DNA of 64,000 bases from Geovibrio thiophilus (GTDB lineage Bacteria > Chrysiogenota > Deferribacteres > Deferribacterales > Geovibrionaceae), in NCBI RefSeq assembly GCF_004087915.1, contig NZ_CP035108.1, positions 2,852,001-2,916,000 of the forward strand, written 5' to 3'. Position 1 is the first letter of the stretch. Each line of letters begins with the position of its first letter. The translations under genes were made by a program, and so were the position numbers. Shown here in pieces: positions 42,944-54,451 of this stretch. The notes beneath the pieces were generated by a model that saw only the letters and a list, made by a program, of their open reading frames with translations, was not told where the DNA came from and made no database searches.

Positions 42944-44468
42944 AAATCACACACAAAAGAATGAGACTGAGTTCAAATACCTCCTCTCGCAGAAGTATGA
43001 TCTGACTCCCGCCGATTATGTGCTTACACGGGAGGAGGGAGTAATCACCGCAAAAATAACCACGATGGATTCAGCGGATTCAATTGTGGAAATAAGCGTC
43101 ACTCCGGACGGGCTGCGCGCTTACATATCCCTTTATCCTGCGGTAAATGAAGGTGAAACCTATACTCTTGACCGCATAATGAACCTTATTGCCGAAAACG
43201 GCATAAGCGTCAACCTCAAAACAGAGGTAATAAAGCAGGCTTTTGAGATCTATTCCGAAGGCGGAATTATCGAAAACATGCTTTTTGCGGAGGGAATCAA
43301 ACCAATAAACGGTTCAGACGCTCAGGTAATGCTCAATTTCGATCCGGTGAACAGCCAGCCGCGCCTGCTGAAAAACGGGCGTGTGGACTACAAAAATATT
43401 GATAATATACGCCTTACCCGCAAAGGGGATCTGCTGCTCACCAAGCGCCCCTTCACCAACGGGGTAAAAGGGCTCACGGTGAAAAACGAAGAGATACCCG
43501 CGGAAAAAGGAAATGACATTAAGCTCATCCTTGACGAAGGCATCACCACGGACGAAAATGAAAAGGAATACTACGCAACTGTCGACGGCTGCGTCACTTT
43601 CCACAGTAACAAGCTCGGAGTAAGCCCGATATTCAGCGTACCCGGCAATGTGGACTACTCCACTGGAAACATTGTGTTCAACGGTGTTGTGCATATCAGG
43701 GGCGATGTTCTGAGCGGCTTCTCAGTAAAGGCCGAAAAGGACATAATGGTGGACGGCATAGTGCAGGACGCCACAATGGCGGCGGGCGGCAGTATAGTGA
43801 TCAAAACAGGTATCAAAGGCGAAGTCAGCAACAACATTGCCGCTGCCGGAGACGTGACAGTGGGCTATGCGGAGAAAGGGAACATTGCCGCCAGAGGCAA
43901 TGTGGAGATACTGAAATACGTTTACAACACCAATATAAAAGCAGGCGGATACATTCAGGCGACCGGAGCCCCGGGTATTATAGCAGGCGGAAAGATCATG
44001 GCTTTTTCCGAAATCAACCTCAACCAGTCTGGCACAAAGGGGAACAGCAGCTTCCTCATGTGTGTCGGAACAAAGTATTACTTTGAGGATGAGCTGAAAA
44101 TTCTTCAGGATAACAAAGATAAATACATTCAGAATCTGGAAAAGGTTGACGAATTCCTCAGTAAGCTCGATACTTCCAACAAGGAAATTTTGAAAAACCC
44201 CAAGGTGAAGCAGCTTCTCGTCCTGCGCAAGCAGGTCATGGACAATATGACGAAAACCGAGGAACAGATCCAGAAACTTATAAAATCAGCCCACCACCGC
44301 AAGCCTAGGATAAAGGTTAACGGAATAATGTTTGAAGGGCTGGATGTTCAGATTTTCAGAGAAAAAATAACCATGAGAGAAAAAAAAGAGAAGGTTGTCT
44401 TCATCTATGATGAAAAATATGAAAGGATAATCTCGGTATCGCTGGATGACAAAGCACAGTACGAATGA
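42930..44468 (+). CDS. FapA-type DUF342 protein
   Basis: A 512-aa protein with a beta-helix-like Gly-rich centre (VQDATMAAGGSIVIKTGIKGEV, NIAARGNVEILKYVYNTNIKAGG) and a C-terminal coiled coil (about 405-450). It fits the FapA/DUF342 family, which is linked to cell-surface polysaccharide or polymer-forming proteins. The function here is not clear. I used ATG 42930, inside the kinase end, because longer readings lie in the kinase gene. It overlaps uvrA by 23 nt. Confidence 0.78.
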   Translation: MNLLKNHTQKNETEFKYLLSQKYDLTPADYVLTREEGVITAKITTMDSADSIVEISVTPDGLRAYISLYPAVNEGETYTLDRIMNLIAENGISVNLKTEVIKQAFEIYSEGGIIENMLFAEGIKPINGSDAQVMLNFDPVNSQPRLLKNGRVDYKNIDNIRLTRKGDLLLTKRPFTNGVKGLTVKNEEIPAEKGNDIKLILDEGITTDENEKEYYATVDGCVTFHSNKLGVSPIFSVPGNVDYSTGNIVFNGVVHIRGDVLSGFSVKAEKDIMVDGIVQDATMAAGGSIVIKTGIKGEVSNNIAAAGDVTVGYAEKGNIAARGNVEILKYVYNTNIKAGGYIQATGAPGIIAGGKIMAFSEINLNQSGTKGNSSFLMCVGTKYYFEDELKILQDNKDKYIQNLEKVDEFLSKLDTSNKEILKNPKVKQLLVLRKQVMDNMTKTEEQIQKLIKSAHHRKPRIKVNGIMFEGLDVQIFREKITMREKKEKVVFIYDEKYERIISVSLDDKAQYE

Positions 44469-47262
44469 CAACATAATCATCAAAGGTGCAAGGCAGCACA
44501 ACCTCAAAAACATTGATCTTGAAATCCCGAAAAACAAATTGGTGGTCATAACCGGAGTCAGCGGCTCCGGCAAGTCCACCCTTGCCTTTGACACCCTCTA
44601 CGCAGAGGGACAGAGGAGATACGTGGAATCACTCTCAGCGTACGCTAGGCAGTTCCTTGAGCTCATGGAAAAGCCGGATGTGGATTCCATAGACTTTCTC
44701 TCCCCCGCCATAAGCATCGAACAGAAATCCATAAGCAAGAACCCCCGCTCCACTGTGGGAACAATTACGGAAATATACGACTACATGCGTCTGCTTTATG
44801 CCAGAGTGGGTGACGTACACTGCCCCTCCTGCGGCAAAAGGGTTGAAAGCTACTCCGTTCAGCAGATAGTGGACTACATCACATCACATGAGGATGAGGC
44901 TAGGGTGGAGATTTACTCCCCGATAGTCAGGGGCAAGAAGGGCGAATATAAAAAGGTCTTTGAAAAACTTCTCAAGGACGGCTTCGTCCGTGTCCTAGTG
45001 GACGGCGAACAGAGGCGCCTTGAGGAAGAGATAGAGCTCGATAAAAAGATAAAGCACTCAATCAGCGTCTCCATAGACAGGCTTAAGCTGAAGGACGGTC
45101 TCCAGCGGAGGCTGGCGGATTCGGTGGAAACCGCTCTGAAGCTCTCCGAAGGACTGGCGGAAATAGACGTTGACGGCGAAACCCGCCTCTTTTCCGAGAA
45201 GTTCGCCTGTCCTGAATGCAATATAAGCATAGAAGAGATTGAACCCCGCAGCTTTTCCTTCAACAACCCCTTCGGCGCCTGCCCCGAGTGCGAAGGACTG
45301 GGTGAAAAATCCGTATTCGATATGGACGCTGTAGTCCCTGACCCTTCGTTAAGCATAAGGGAAGGAGCACTCAAGCCGTGGGAGCAGTTTGACAATTTCC
45401 ACCATTACAATACCCTTGTAGCCATCTCACAGCAGTTCGGCATAGACATGAACATGCCCTTTGCCAAGCTCACGGACGCAGAGAAAGAGATCATGCTCAA
45501 CGGAACCGACACTCCCCTTAAGCTTGAGACCTTCAGAGGCGAAAAGAAAGTTCAGTACGAGAAAAAGTTCGACGGCGTGGTGGGCTGGCTCCGAGAAAAG
45601 CTTTACTCGGACAACATGACGGACAGGGAAACGGCCAGACGGTTCATGTCCTCCATGGACTGCCCCGAATGCAAAGGAGCCAGACTCAAGCCCACAAGCC
45701 TCGCCGTAACAGTGGGCGGCAAAAACATCTACGACACTTCCGAACTCAATATAGCCGAAGCGCTGGACTTCTTTGACAACCTTTACTTTGAAGGCTTCAA
45801 GAAGGAAGTTGCTGACAAGATAAATACGGAGATCAGGCGCCGCCTCAGCTTTCTGAAGGATGTGGGGCTTGAATACATCACACTTTCCAGAAAATCATCC
45901 ACGCTTTCCGGCGGAGAAGCCCAGAGGATAAGACTCGCCACACAGATAGGCTCGGGGCTGACAGGGGTGCTCTATGTGCTGGATGAGCCCTCCATCGGTC
46001 TGCATCAGCGGGACAACGATATGCTGATCGCGACCTTGAAAAACCTGCGGGACATAGGCAACTCTGTCCTCGTAGTGGAGCATGATGAGGACACAATCGC
46101 CGCCTGCGACCATGTTATAGACATGGGACCCGGAGCCGGACGCAAGGGCGGATACATAGTCTTCAGCGGCAGACCGGAAGAAATACGCCACTGCGAAGCA
46201 TCCCTCACCGGAGCTTATCTCAGCGGCGTTAAAGAAATAGAAATCCCCAAGCGTAAAAAGCCTGACAAGAAGCGCACTCTCGCCCTGAAAGGCGCGGCGG
46301 AACACAACCTCAAGGGGATAGATATTGAAATACCCCTCGGGCTGATGGTCTGTGTGACAGGGGTTAGCGGTTCGGGCAAATCCACACTTATAATGGACAC
46401 CCTGTACCCTGCCCTCATGAAGCGTCTCCACGGAACGGGGATGAGAGGCGGAGTTTTTACCGAACTCAGCGGCGCCGAACATATCGATAAGGTAATAGAT
46501 ATAGACCAGAGCCCCATAGGACGCACGCCGCGCTCGAACCCTTCAACCTATACAGGGATTTTCACGGATATGCGCGATCTCTTCGCCCAGACTCCGGACG
46601 CGAAAAAGCGCGGCTACAAGGCGGGCAGGTTCAGCTTCAACGTTCGCTACGGACGCTGCGAAACCTGTCAGGGTGAAGGATATATCAAGATTGAGATGCA
46701 CTTTCTGCCGGATATGTACGTGAAGTGCGATGCCTGCGGCGGAAAAAGATACAACCGTGACACGCTGGACATACGCTACAAAGACAAGAATATATCAGAT
46801 GTACTTGACATGACGGTGAATCAGGCATTTGAGTTTTTTGAAAACGTGCCGAAATTAAAGAATAAACTCGAAGTGCTCGTAAATGTCGGTCTGGGCTATA
46901 TCAAACTCGGTCAGCCCGCCACTACTCTTTCCGGCGGTGAAGCTCAGAGGGTGAAGCTCGCGAAGGAGCTTATGAAGCGCCCAACGGGTAAAACAGTTTA
47001 TATTTTTGATGAACCTACAACAGGGCTTCATTTCGATGACATAAATAAGCTTGTGAAAATTTTCAGGGCTTTGACCGAAAGCGGAAATACTGTTATTATC
47101 ATTGAGCACAACCTTGACGTTATCAAATGTGCCGACCATATAATCGACCTCGGACCCGAAGGCGGCGACGGGGGGGGAACAATAATTTTTAAAGGTACGC
47201 CCGAAAAGTGCGCCGAATGCGCCGAATCCTACACGGGAAGATACCTGAAAAGGAAACTGTAG
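44446..47262 (+). CDS. uvrA: excinuclease ABC subunit A
   Basis: UvrA finds DNA damage for nucleotide excision repair. The 938-aa protein has two ABC ATPase halves (Walker A GVSGSGKSTLAFDTLYAEG and GVSGSGKSTLIMDTLYP; signature LSGGEAQRIRLATQIG; Walker B VLDEPSIGLHQ) and zinc modules (CPSCGKR, CPECNIS and others). Length is standard. The start at 44446 lies inside the DUF342 gene; no better downstream start is seen. Only uvrA of the system is in the window. Confidence 0.97.
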   Translation: MTKHSTNDNIIIKGARQHNLKNIDLEIPKNKLVVITGVSGSGKSTLAFDTLYAEGQRRYVESLSAYARQFLELMEKPDVDSIDFLSPAISIEQKSISKNPRSTVGTITEIYDYMRLLYARVGDVHCPSCGKRVESYSVQQIVDYITSHEDEARVEIYSPIVRGKKGEYKKVFEKLLKDGFVRVLVDGEQRRLEEEIELDKKIKHSISVSIDRLKLKDGLQRRLADSVETALKLSEGLAEIDVDGETRLFSEKFACPECNISIEEIEPRSFSFNNPFGACPECEGLGEKSVFDMDAVVPDPSLSIREGALKPWEQFDNFHHYNTLVAISQQFGIDMNMPFAKLTDAEKEIMLNGTDTPLKLETFRGEKKVQYEKKFDGVVGWLREKLYSDNMTDRETARRFMSSMDCPECKGARLKPTSLAVTVGGKNIYDTSELNIAEALDFFDNLYFEGFKKEVADKINTEIRRRLSFLKDVGLEYITLSRKSSTLSGGEAQRIRLATQIGSGLTGVLYVLDEPSIGLHQRDNDMLIATLKNLRDIGNSVLVVEHDEDTIAACDHVIDMGPGAGRKGGYIVFSGRPEEIRHCEASLTGAYLSGVKEIEIPKRKKPDKKRTLALKGAAEHNLKGIDIEIPLGLMVCVTGVSGSGKSTLIMDTLYPALMKRLHGTGMRGGVFTELSGAEHIDKVIDIDQSPIGRTPRSNPSTYTGIFTDMRDLFAQTPDAKKRGYKAGRFSFNVRYGRCETCQGEGYIKIEMHFLPDMYVKCDACGGKRYNRDTLDIRYKDKNISDVLDMTVNQAFEFFENVPKLKNKLEVLVNVGLGYIKLGQPATTLSGGEAQRVKLAKELMKRPTGKTVYIFDEPTTGLHFDDINKLVKIFRALTESGNTVIIIEHNLDVIKCADHIIDLGPEGGDGGGTIIFKGTPEKCAECAESYTGRYLKRKL

Positions 47263-47263
47263 C

Positions 47264-49096
47264 GTGAAGAAAAAAACTCTCTTACTGATTTTAATCCTGA
47301 TTGCGTCTTTTGCCTCTGCCTTTGCGGAGGAGCTTATCGACAAATATAACTCAGCAAAGAACGACCTCGCTTACATAGAGAAATCATCCAAAGTCACACG
47401 CAAATCATACGAAAATGTGGCGGATAGTTTTTTTCAGATATATTCCCAGCAGCCCTCGGGCGCTCTGGCTGACGATGCTCTGCACTATACTGCGCAGACC
47501 TACTACAGAAGCTACAAACGCTTCAATGTAAAAGACGACATGCTGAAAACCATCAGAAACCTCAATCTCCTTGCGATAAACTACAACACAAGGTTGGCAT
47601 CCCTTGCGTATATTCAGCTTGCGGACATCTACATAGCAAGCAGAGACTACTCTTCGGCAAGGTTCACTCTGAACAAAATGCTCATCAAATTCCCGAAATC
47701 CGAAGATACTCCGGCGGCGAAAAAGAAGCTGGAGCAGATAAACGACCTCATAGCTGCGGCGGAAAGAAAAGAACGCTCACTGACCCCGCCCCCTGCTCCC
47801 CGCGCCTTGGCTTCCCTGCCGGAGGAGAATCTGCCTCCCGCAGTGCCTGAGCTTAAGCCTGATCCCGCTTCAGCGGCGAATGCTGCTGAGCCTGCGGTTA
47901 AAAGCACGGACAGCTTCTACGCAGATCAGGTTGCGTCCGATATTAAAACCGGCGAAAACTACTACGGTGTGAAAGCCGGCGGAACCAGCGACAAGGTGGT
48001 TAAAAGCATACGCCATTTCGCCGCCAGCGATTATACAAGGGTGGTAATCGACCTCAACAAGCCCACCGAATTCATGAAGCACTGGCTCAGGGAAAACCCT
48101 GAATTCAATAAACCGCCGAGGCTGTTTATCGACCTCCAGACAGATTCCATCGACTCCTCAATACCCAAGGAAATTGATATTAAGGACGGTCTGCTCCGCT
48201 CGGTGCGCTGGGCTCCGAACCGCCCGGGTGTAACACGCATAGTTCTGGACAGTGACAATGTTAAGGACTTCACCGTATTTGCCATGAGCAACCCCGACAG
48301 AATAGTAATAGACGTAAGCAATCAGGGTATAGATAATAAACAGCCGGAAACACTGAAAACGGCGGAGAGAAACATAACCAACGACAGGGATCTCTCAAAA
48401 GCGACTTTGGCAAGCGTTTTCGGTCTTAAGGTGCGCCGCATAGTAATAGATGCCGGACACGGCGGAAAAGACCCCGGCGCCTCATACTACGGGCTTAAGG
48501 AAAAGGATATTGTTCTTGATATAGCCCTTGAGCTTGAGAAGCTGTTCAAGCAGAACACCGATCTTGACGTTCACCTTACAAGAAGAACGGATGTGTTCAT
48601 CCCCCTTGAGGAGAGAACCGCAATAGCAAACAGACTCAAGGCGGATATTTTCGTATCTGTTCACGTCAACGCCAGCAGAAACAAAAACAGCAGCGGGCTT
48701 GAAACCTTCGTGCTTAACGTAACCAAGGATCAGTCGGCTCTGGAAGTAGCGGCGGCGGAAAACATGGCAACGGAAAAATCCATGAGTGATCTTCAGGGAA
48801 TCCTCAAAGATATAATGCTGAACTCCAAGCTTGAGGAATCGCTCCTTCTCGCAGCCAAGGCTCAGGAATCCCTTACCCAGTCGGTATACGGAACAGCGAA
48901 CCACAGGAATAACAGAGGAGTCAAGCAGGCTCCGTTCTACGTGCTCGTGGGCGCTAAAATGCCTTCCATACTGGTGGAGGCGGGATTTGTTTCAAACAGA
49001 GTTGAGGCGGACATGCTGAAAAGCAACGCACACAGAAAGAAAATCGCCTACGGTATTTTTCAGGGTCTGCAAAATTATATAGAACTGCATAAATAA
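47264..49096 (+). CDS. amiC: AMIN-domain N-acetylmuramoyl-L-alanine amidase
   Basis: A 610-aa exported cell-wall hydrolase. A signal peptide (LLLILILIASFASAFA) leads a TPR-like helical region (about 25-175). A Pro/Ala-rich linker precedes the AMIN domain (about 245-345, ASDYTRVVIDLNKPTEFM). The zinc amidase (Amidase_3) follows at about 390-610 with IDAGHGGKDPGA, the Glu of LKEKDIV, VSVHVNAS and VEAGFVSN. It cleaves peptide stems in septal wall. The start is GTG at 47264, one base after the uvrA stop. The family is AmiC/AmiB-like; the symbol is by similarity. Confidence 0.9.
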   Translation: MKKKTLLLILILIASFASAFAEELIDKYNSAKNDLAYIEKSSKVTRKSYENVADSFFQIYSQQPSGALADDALHYTAQTYYRSYKRFNVKDDMLKTIRNLNLLAINYNTRLASLAYIQLADIYIASRDYSSARFTLNKMLIKFPKSEDTPAAKKKLEQINDLIAAAERKERSLTPPPAPRALASLPEENLPPAVPELKPDPASAANAAEPAVKSTDSFYADQVASDIKTGENYYGVKAGGTSDKVVKSIRHFAASDYTRVVIDLNKPTEFMKHWLRENPEFNKPPRLFIDLQTDSIDSSIPKEIDIKDGLLRSVRWAPNRPGVTRIVLDSDNVKDFTVFAMSNPDRIVIDVSNQGIDNKQPETLKTAERNITNDRDLSKATLASVFGLKVRRIVIDAGHGGKDPGASYYGLKEKDIVLDIALELEKLFKQNTDLDVHLTRRTDVFIPLEERTAIANRLKADIFVSVHVNASRNKNSSGLETFVLNVTKDQSALEVAAAENMATEKSMSDLQGILKDIMLNSKLEESLLLAAKAQESLTQSVYGTANHRNNRGVKQAPFYVLVGAKMPSILVEAGFVSNRVEADMLKSNAHRKKIAYGIFQGLQNYIELHK

Positions 49097-49104
49097 TGAC
49101 AGAC

Positions 49105-49143
49105 AGCGCAGCCGTGCCCGCAGCGGCTGTGCTTTCCTTTTTA
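49105..49143 (+). terminator. terminator after the amidase gene
   Basis: AGCGCAGCCG pairs with CGGCTGTGCT (with one G-U) across a 9-nt loop, followed by TTCCTTTTT. It reads as an intrinsic terminator for the uvrA-amidase unit. Confidence 0.7.
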
Positions 49144-49230
49144 TCTGCCTTTACATACGCATAACTCTATTCATTTTTTCCTTTATTTTTCTCTTGATTT
49201 TTTTGCTCCCGATCTATAAAAATATCTTTG

Positions 49231-49257
49231 TTGGCACTCAACAAGCCAGAGTGCTAA
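49231..49257 (+). promoter_or_regulatory. CIRCE operator before groES
   Basis: TTGGCACTC-N9-GAGTGCTAA differs from the CIRCE consensus at one base of the left arm. HrcA represses chaperone genes at such sites, and heat shock relieves it. It lies 47 bp before the groES ATG. A weak promoter candidate, TTGATT (49194-49199) and TATAAA (49215-49220), lies just upstream with short 15-nt spacing. hrcA is not in the window. Confidence 0.93.
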
Positions 49258-49303
49258 TAGTCTTAAATCAGGCAATTAAAACAAAAATATAAGGAGGAAG
49301 AAG

Positions 49304-51258
<1,955 letters not shown>

Positions 51259-51300
51259 TCATCACGCAACCTGTTCAGCAAATTTAAATAAGTCTCACAA

Positions 51301-51337
51301 AGCCCGCAGGCCTCACCGGTTTGCGGGCTTTTTTTAT
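51301..51337 (+). terminator. terminator after groEL
   Basis: AGCCCGCA pairs with TGCGGGCT across a 13-nt loop, followed by a T-run. It is a clear intrinsic terminator of groESL. Confidence 0.85.
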
Positions 51338-51452
51338 TTGATATTTTTTTTCGGCTTGTTTCATTATGTTCAACAAATTGTATAGCTTTATGGGTATAAT
51401 AATGCAGTGTCAAACCTTCAGTCAGGTTTTGTACAGGGAGAAAACAAAATAC

Positions 51453-51662
51453 ATGAAAAATAAAGTTGAGATTTATAAATCCGGTGATTCATCTGAAATC
51501 AGAGTGCAGTTTGATGATAATACCGTATGGCTCAACCAAGAACAGTTGTCAGAACTGTTTGGACGAGACAGAACCGTTATTTCCCGCCACATCAAAAATA
51601 TTTTCAATGAAGGTGAGTTAGATAAAAATGTGGTAAGTGCAGATTTTGCATACACCCATTAG
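51453..51662 (+). pseudogene. 5' remnant of a RhuM-family gene
   Basis: A 69-aa frame beginning MKNKVEIYKSGD, followed by VWLNQEQLSELFGRDRTVISRHIKNIFNEGEL. This matches the helix-turn-helix N-terminus of RhuM/Fic-associated proteins, which are usually about 330 aa. It stops after DFAYTH and the rest of the gene is missing, so it is a truncated copy. RhuM genes are often carried on islands near restriction systems. It marks the left side of an AT-rich insert. Confidence 0.75.
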
Positions 51663-51806
51663 TAATAGGTCACATCCTTCGTCATGTGATGCTATCCTTT
51701 TAGCTTATTATTGATATTAACAAGGGCGAACTATACTTTATATATAGCATATACGTAACTGCATAGAAGTTTGATTACTGTAATCAATAAAACGTAAGGA
51801 GTCACC

Positions 51807-53135
51807 TTGAAGTTAACAAAATATCAAGTGTTTTTAAGCTCGACTTACTCTGATTTGATAGAAGAACGAGAAGGCATTATTAAGGCAATTTTAGAGATGT
51901 ACCATATACCTATTGGTATGGAAATGTTTAGTGCCGAAGACGAAGACCAATGGGAAATTATAAGAAGAACCATCGAAGTCAGCGATTATTATATTTTAGT
52001 TTTAGGCTTAAGATATGGATCAAAAACTTCAGAGGGTATAAGCTTTACTCAAAAAGAGTATGAGTATGCTTTAGAGAAAAAGATTCCAGTTCTTGCATTT
52101 GTGATGAGAGATACTGTGTCTTTATCAAAAGACAAGAGAGATGATGATCTTTCAGAAATTAATACGTTTCGCAAATTGGTGTTAACAAATTCTAAAATGG
52201 CTCAGCATTGGGAGACAAAAGATGAACTTATAAAAAATGTCTCAATTTCATTAATGAAACAAATTATGCAAAAGCCTGGTATTGGATGGATTAGAGGAGA
52301 TAAAGCTGGTGCAGAGGAAGCTCTTTCAAAGGAATTGACGATACTTAGTAAAGAAAATAGAAAATTAAGAGAAAAAATAATAGATCTTGAATCGAAGATT
52401 TCCAAAAAAAAACCAGTCATAGAGTTGGAAATAGAGCCTCCAATTGTTGATGATAATTTTTTTTCTTATAAAAAGGTTGAAATGCCTGCTATATTAAAAT
52501 TAAGTGATATAAAAGGTCATCTGTTAGAGTATGTTTCTGAGGAAGATATAGATAAATATAATAACTCCATTCCAAATCAAGATGAGCTAAAAAAATTTAA
52601 TGATGAAAGTGAATATTTTTATAAAATACACAATTATTCTGTTCCTTTGGTTATCAAAGTTGCCAATACGGGTTCTGTTAAGGCAAACAACTTGTACATA
52701 GATATAAAATTTCCAGAGCATTTTGTTATTTATGAAAATAGCGATAAACATAATGAACCTAAAAGCCCTATTCCATTTAACCCTATAAATCGTGCTCAAG
52801 CTGAATATAATAAAAAAATAACGAAACGTGAATTACCCTCACACTTAAAGACTTTATTAGGACTCGAAAATCAATTTAATAAATTTACGTCATTAGCAGC
52901 TATGCCCGAACTGAATTTGCCACACCTTTCCTCAATTAATCAGAAATGGTGGACAAAACTAAATGGAAATAAAATTACAGTTAAAATTGATAGTTTGCTC
53001 CATACAAGGGAGATGTTATTTGATGATGAATATATGATTGCCCCTTTAACGACCGGGAAGCATACTATTGAAATTCACGTTATATGTGAAGAATATGAAG
53101 ATATTGATACCAAATTCATTGAGTTTAATATCTGA
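51807..53135 (+). CDS. DUF4062-domain protein, possible defence gene
   Basis: A 442-aa protein. The N-terminal DUF4062 domain (about 5-105) has VFLSSTYSDLIEER, FSAEDEDQWEIIRRTIEVSDYYILVLGLRYGS and GISFTQKEYEYAL, a TIR-like fold family. A coiled coil follows (about 170-205), then a beta-rich C-terminal part that I do not recognise (about 245-442). DUF4062 proteins occur in anti-phage loci and signalling proteins, so defence is plausible but unproven. The start is TTG at 51807 with AAGGAG 5 nt upstream. The gene is clearly more AT-rich than its neighbours, which suggests transfer. Confidence 0.75.
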   Translation: MKLTKYQVFLSSTYSDLIEEREGIIKAILEMYHIPIGMEMFSAEDEDQWEIIRRTIEVSDYYILVLGLRYGSKTSEGISFTQKEYEYALEKKIPVLAFVMRDTVSLSKDKRDDDLSEINTFRKLVLTNSKMAQHWETKDELIKNVSISLMKQIMQKPGIGWIRGDKAGAEEALSKELTILSKENRKLREKIIDLESKISKKKPVIELEIEPPIVDDNFFSYKKVEMPAILKLSDIKGHLLEYVSEEDIDKYNNSIPNQDELKKFNDESEYFYKIHNYSVPLVIKVANTGSVKANNLYIDIKFPEHFVIYENSDKHNEPKSPIPFNPINRAQAEYNKKITKRELPSHLKTLLGLENQFNKFTSLAAMPELNLPHLSSINQKWWTKLNGNKITVKIDSLLHTREMLFDDEYMIAPLTTGKHTIEIHVICEEYEDIDTKFIEFNI

Positions 53136-53207
53136 AGTTAGTGCTTTTACAATAAGCTACCGTCAATCAAATGATCCATTATACTCCAAATTTAACTCAA
53201 ACACACA

Positions 53208-53243
53208 AAGCCCCCTTGCCCCTCAAAAGGCGGGGCTTTTTTT
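53208..53243 (+). terminator. terminator after the DUF4062 gene
   Basis: AAGCCCC and GGGGCTT arms, with an inner GCC/GGC pair, are followed by TTTTTTT. It separates the AT-rich insert from the DNA glycosylase gene. Confidence 0.75.
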
Positions 53244-53271
53244 CTTTTGCTGATTCGGCTATTATTAATCC

Positions 53272-53886
53272 ATGAAAAAGCTTGAAGCATCGTTCTTTGA
53301 CCGCATCCCATGCGAGGTTGCCCGTGATCTTCTGGGCAAGGTGATATTCCGCCTTTATGAAGGGATATGGCTTAAGGCGCAGATAATAGAGACAGAAAGC
53401 TACTACCTGCATGAAAAAGGAAGCCACGCCTCCCTCGGCTACACAGAAAAACGCAAGGCGCTGTTTATGCCCGCCGGAACAATCTATATGTATTACGCCC
53501 GCGGCGGGGACTCGCTGAACATGAGCTGTCACGGGGAAGGAAACGCAGTGCTGATAAAATCCGGCTATCCACACGGGGATGATGCGGCGATGATACGCAT
53601 GATGAAAAAGCTCAACCCCTTCAAAAGCGACGGGCGGGAGCGGGAAACGGAGAAGCTGTGCAGCGGACAGACTCTTTTATGCCGTTCCCTCGCCTTGAAG
53701 GTTCCGCAGTATGACGCAAAAACATTTGATGAAAGCTTCTTCATGGCGGACACAGGCTACACTCCCGCCGAAACAGCCCAAGCCGCACGTCTTGGTATCC
53801 CCGAAGGACGTGATGAACACCTTCTTTACAGATATATTGATGTAAAATATATGAATTTCTGCACAAAACCGCTAAAAACTCCTTAA
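53272..53886 (+). CDS. 3-methyladenine DNA glycosylase, AAG/MPG family
   Basis: A 204-aa base-excision repair enzyme that removes alkylated purines. The catalytic Glu is in QIIETESYY (E40 or E42), and MPAGTIYMYYARGGDSLNMSC is the family motif. Length is normal. It stands alone, after a terminator and 39 bp before the DsrE-like gene. Confidence 0.9.
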   Translation: MKKLEASFFDRIPCEVARDLLGKVIFRLYEGIWLKAQIIETESYYLHEKGSHASLGYTEKRKALFMPAGTIYMYYARGGDSLNMSCHGEGNAVLIKSGYPHGDDAAMIRMMKKLNPFKSDGRERETEKLCSGQTLLCRSLALKVPQYDAKTFDESFFMADTGYTPAETAQAARLGIPEGRDEHLLYRYIDVKYMNFCTKPLKTP

Positions 53887-53925
53887 AATCTGGTATACTG
53901 AAACAAAAATATCTGCGGTGAAAGT

Positions 53926-54408
53926 ATGAAAAAAATTCTGGCTGTAATCATCCTGTCGCTGCTTCTCACGGCAGCCGCCGGAGCGGAAGAAAGCCATTTC
54001 GATTCTATTTCAGGACTAAGCACGGTTAAAGCGGTAATAGATCTCAATCAGGGCAAGGCAAACCTGCTTGATCTCAGGCTGGTATCCATAAAAAAAACCA
54101 TTGAACATCTTAAAAGCGCAGGGGTTAAGCCTGTGTTTATTGTAGTGGTACGGGGTGACGCCTCGGCGTTCATGGCAGAATCAGACAAATACATCAGTAC
54201 CATGGATTCGGGGCTGAAAAAAATAATGCACAGACGGATAAGCGAACTGAAAGACATGGGCATCCGCTTTCAGCAGTGCGGACTCTCGCTGTCACTCATG
54301 AAGATTGAACCATCGGAAATAATGGACGGGGTGGAGATAGTCAAAAACGGATATATCAGCCTCGCGGGGTATCAGAATAAGGGCTATGCTCTGCTGCCTA
54401 TGGACTAA
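53926..54408 (+). CDS. exported DsrE-like protein
   Basis: A 160-aa protein with a signal peptide (ILAVIILSLLLTAAAGA) and a DsrE/DsrF-like fold (about 30-158). The conserved Cys is in RFQQCGLSLSLM. Relatives carry sulfur or act in small hydrophobic complexes; its role here is unknown. It is exported, unlike most DsrE proteins. The gene faces the ferritin gene with one hairpin between. Confidence 0.7.
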   Translation: MKKILAVIILSLLLTAAAGAEESHFDSISGLSTVKAVIDLNQGKANLLDLRLVSIKKTIEHLKSAGVKPVFIVVVRGDASAFMAESDKYISTMDSGLKKIMHRRISELKDMGIRFQQCGLSLSLMKIEPSEIMDGVEIVKNGYISLAGYQNKGYALLPMD

Positions 54409-54418
54409 TCTTTGATAC

Positions 54419-54444
54419 AAAAAGCCTCCCCGAAGGGAGGCCTG
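54419..54444 (-). terminator. terminator between converging genes
   Basis: GCCTCCC-CGAA-GGGAGGC is a perfect 7-bp stem. On the minus strand it ends in TTTTT, so it mainly terminates the ferritin transcript; the plus side has no T-run. Confidence 0.75.
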
Positions 54445-54451
54445 AATCTTA

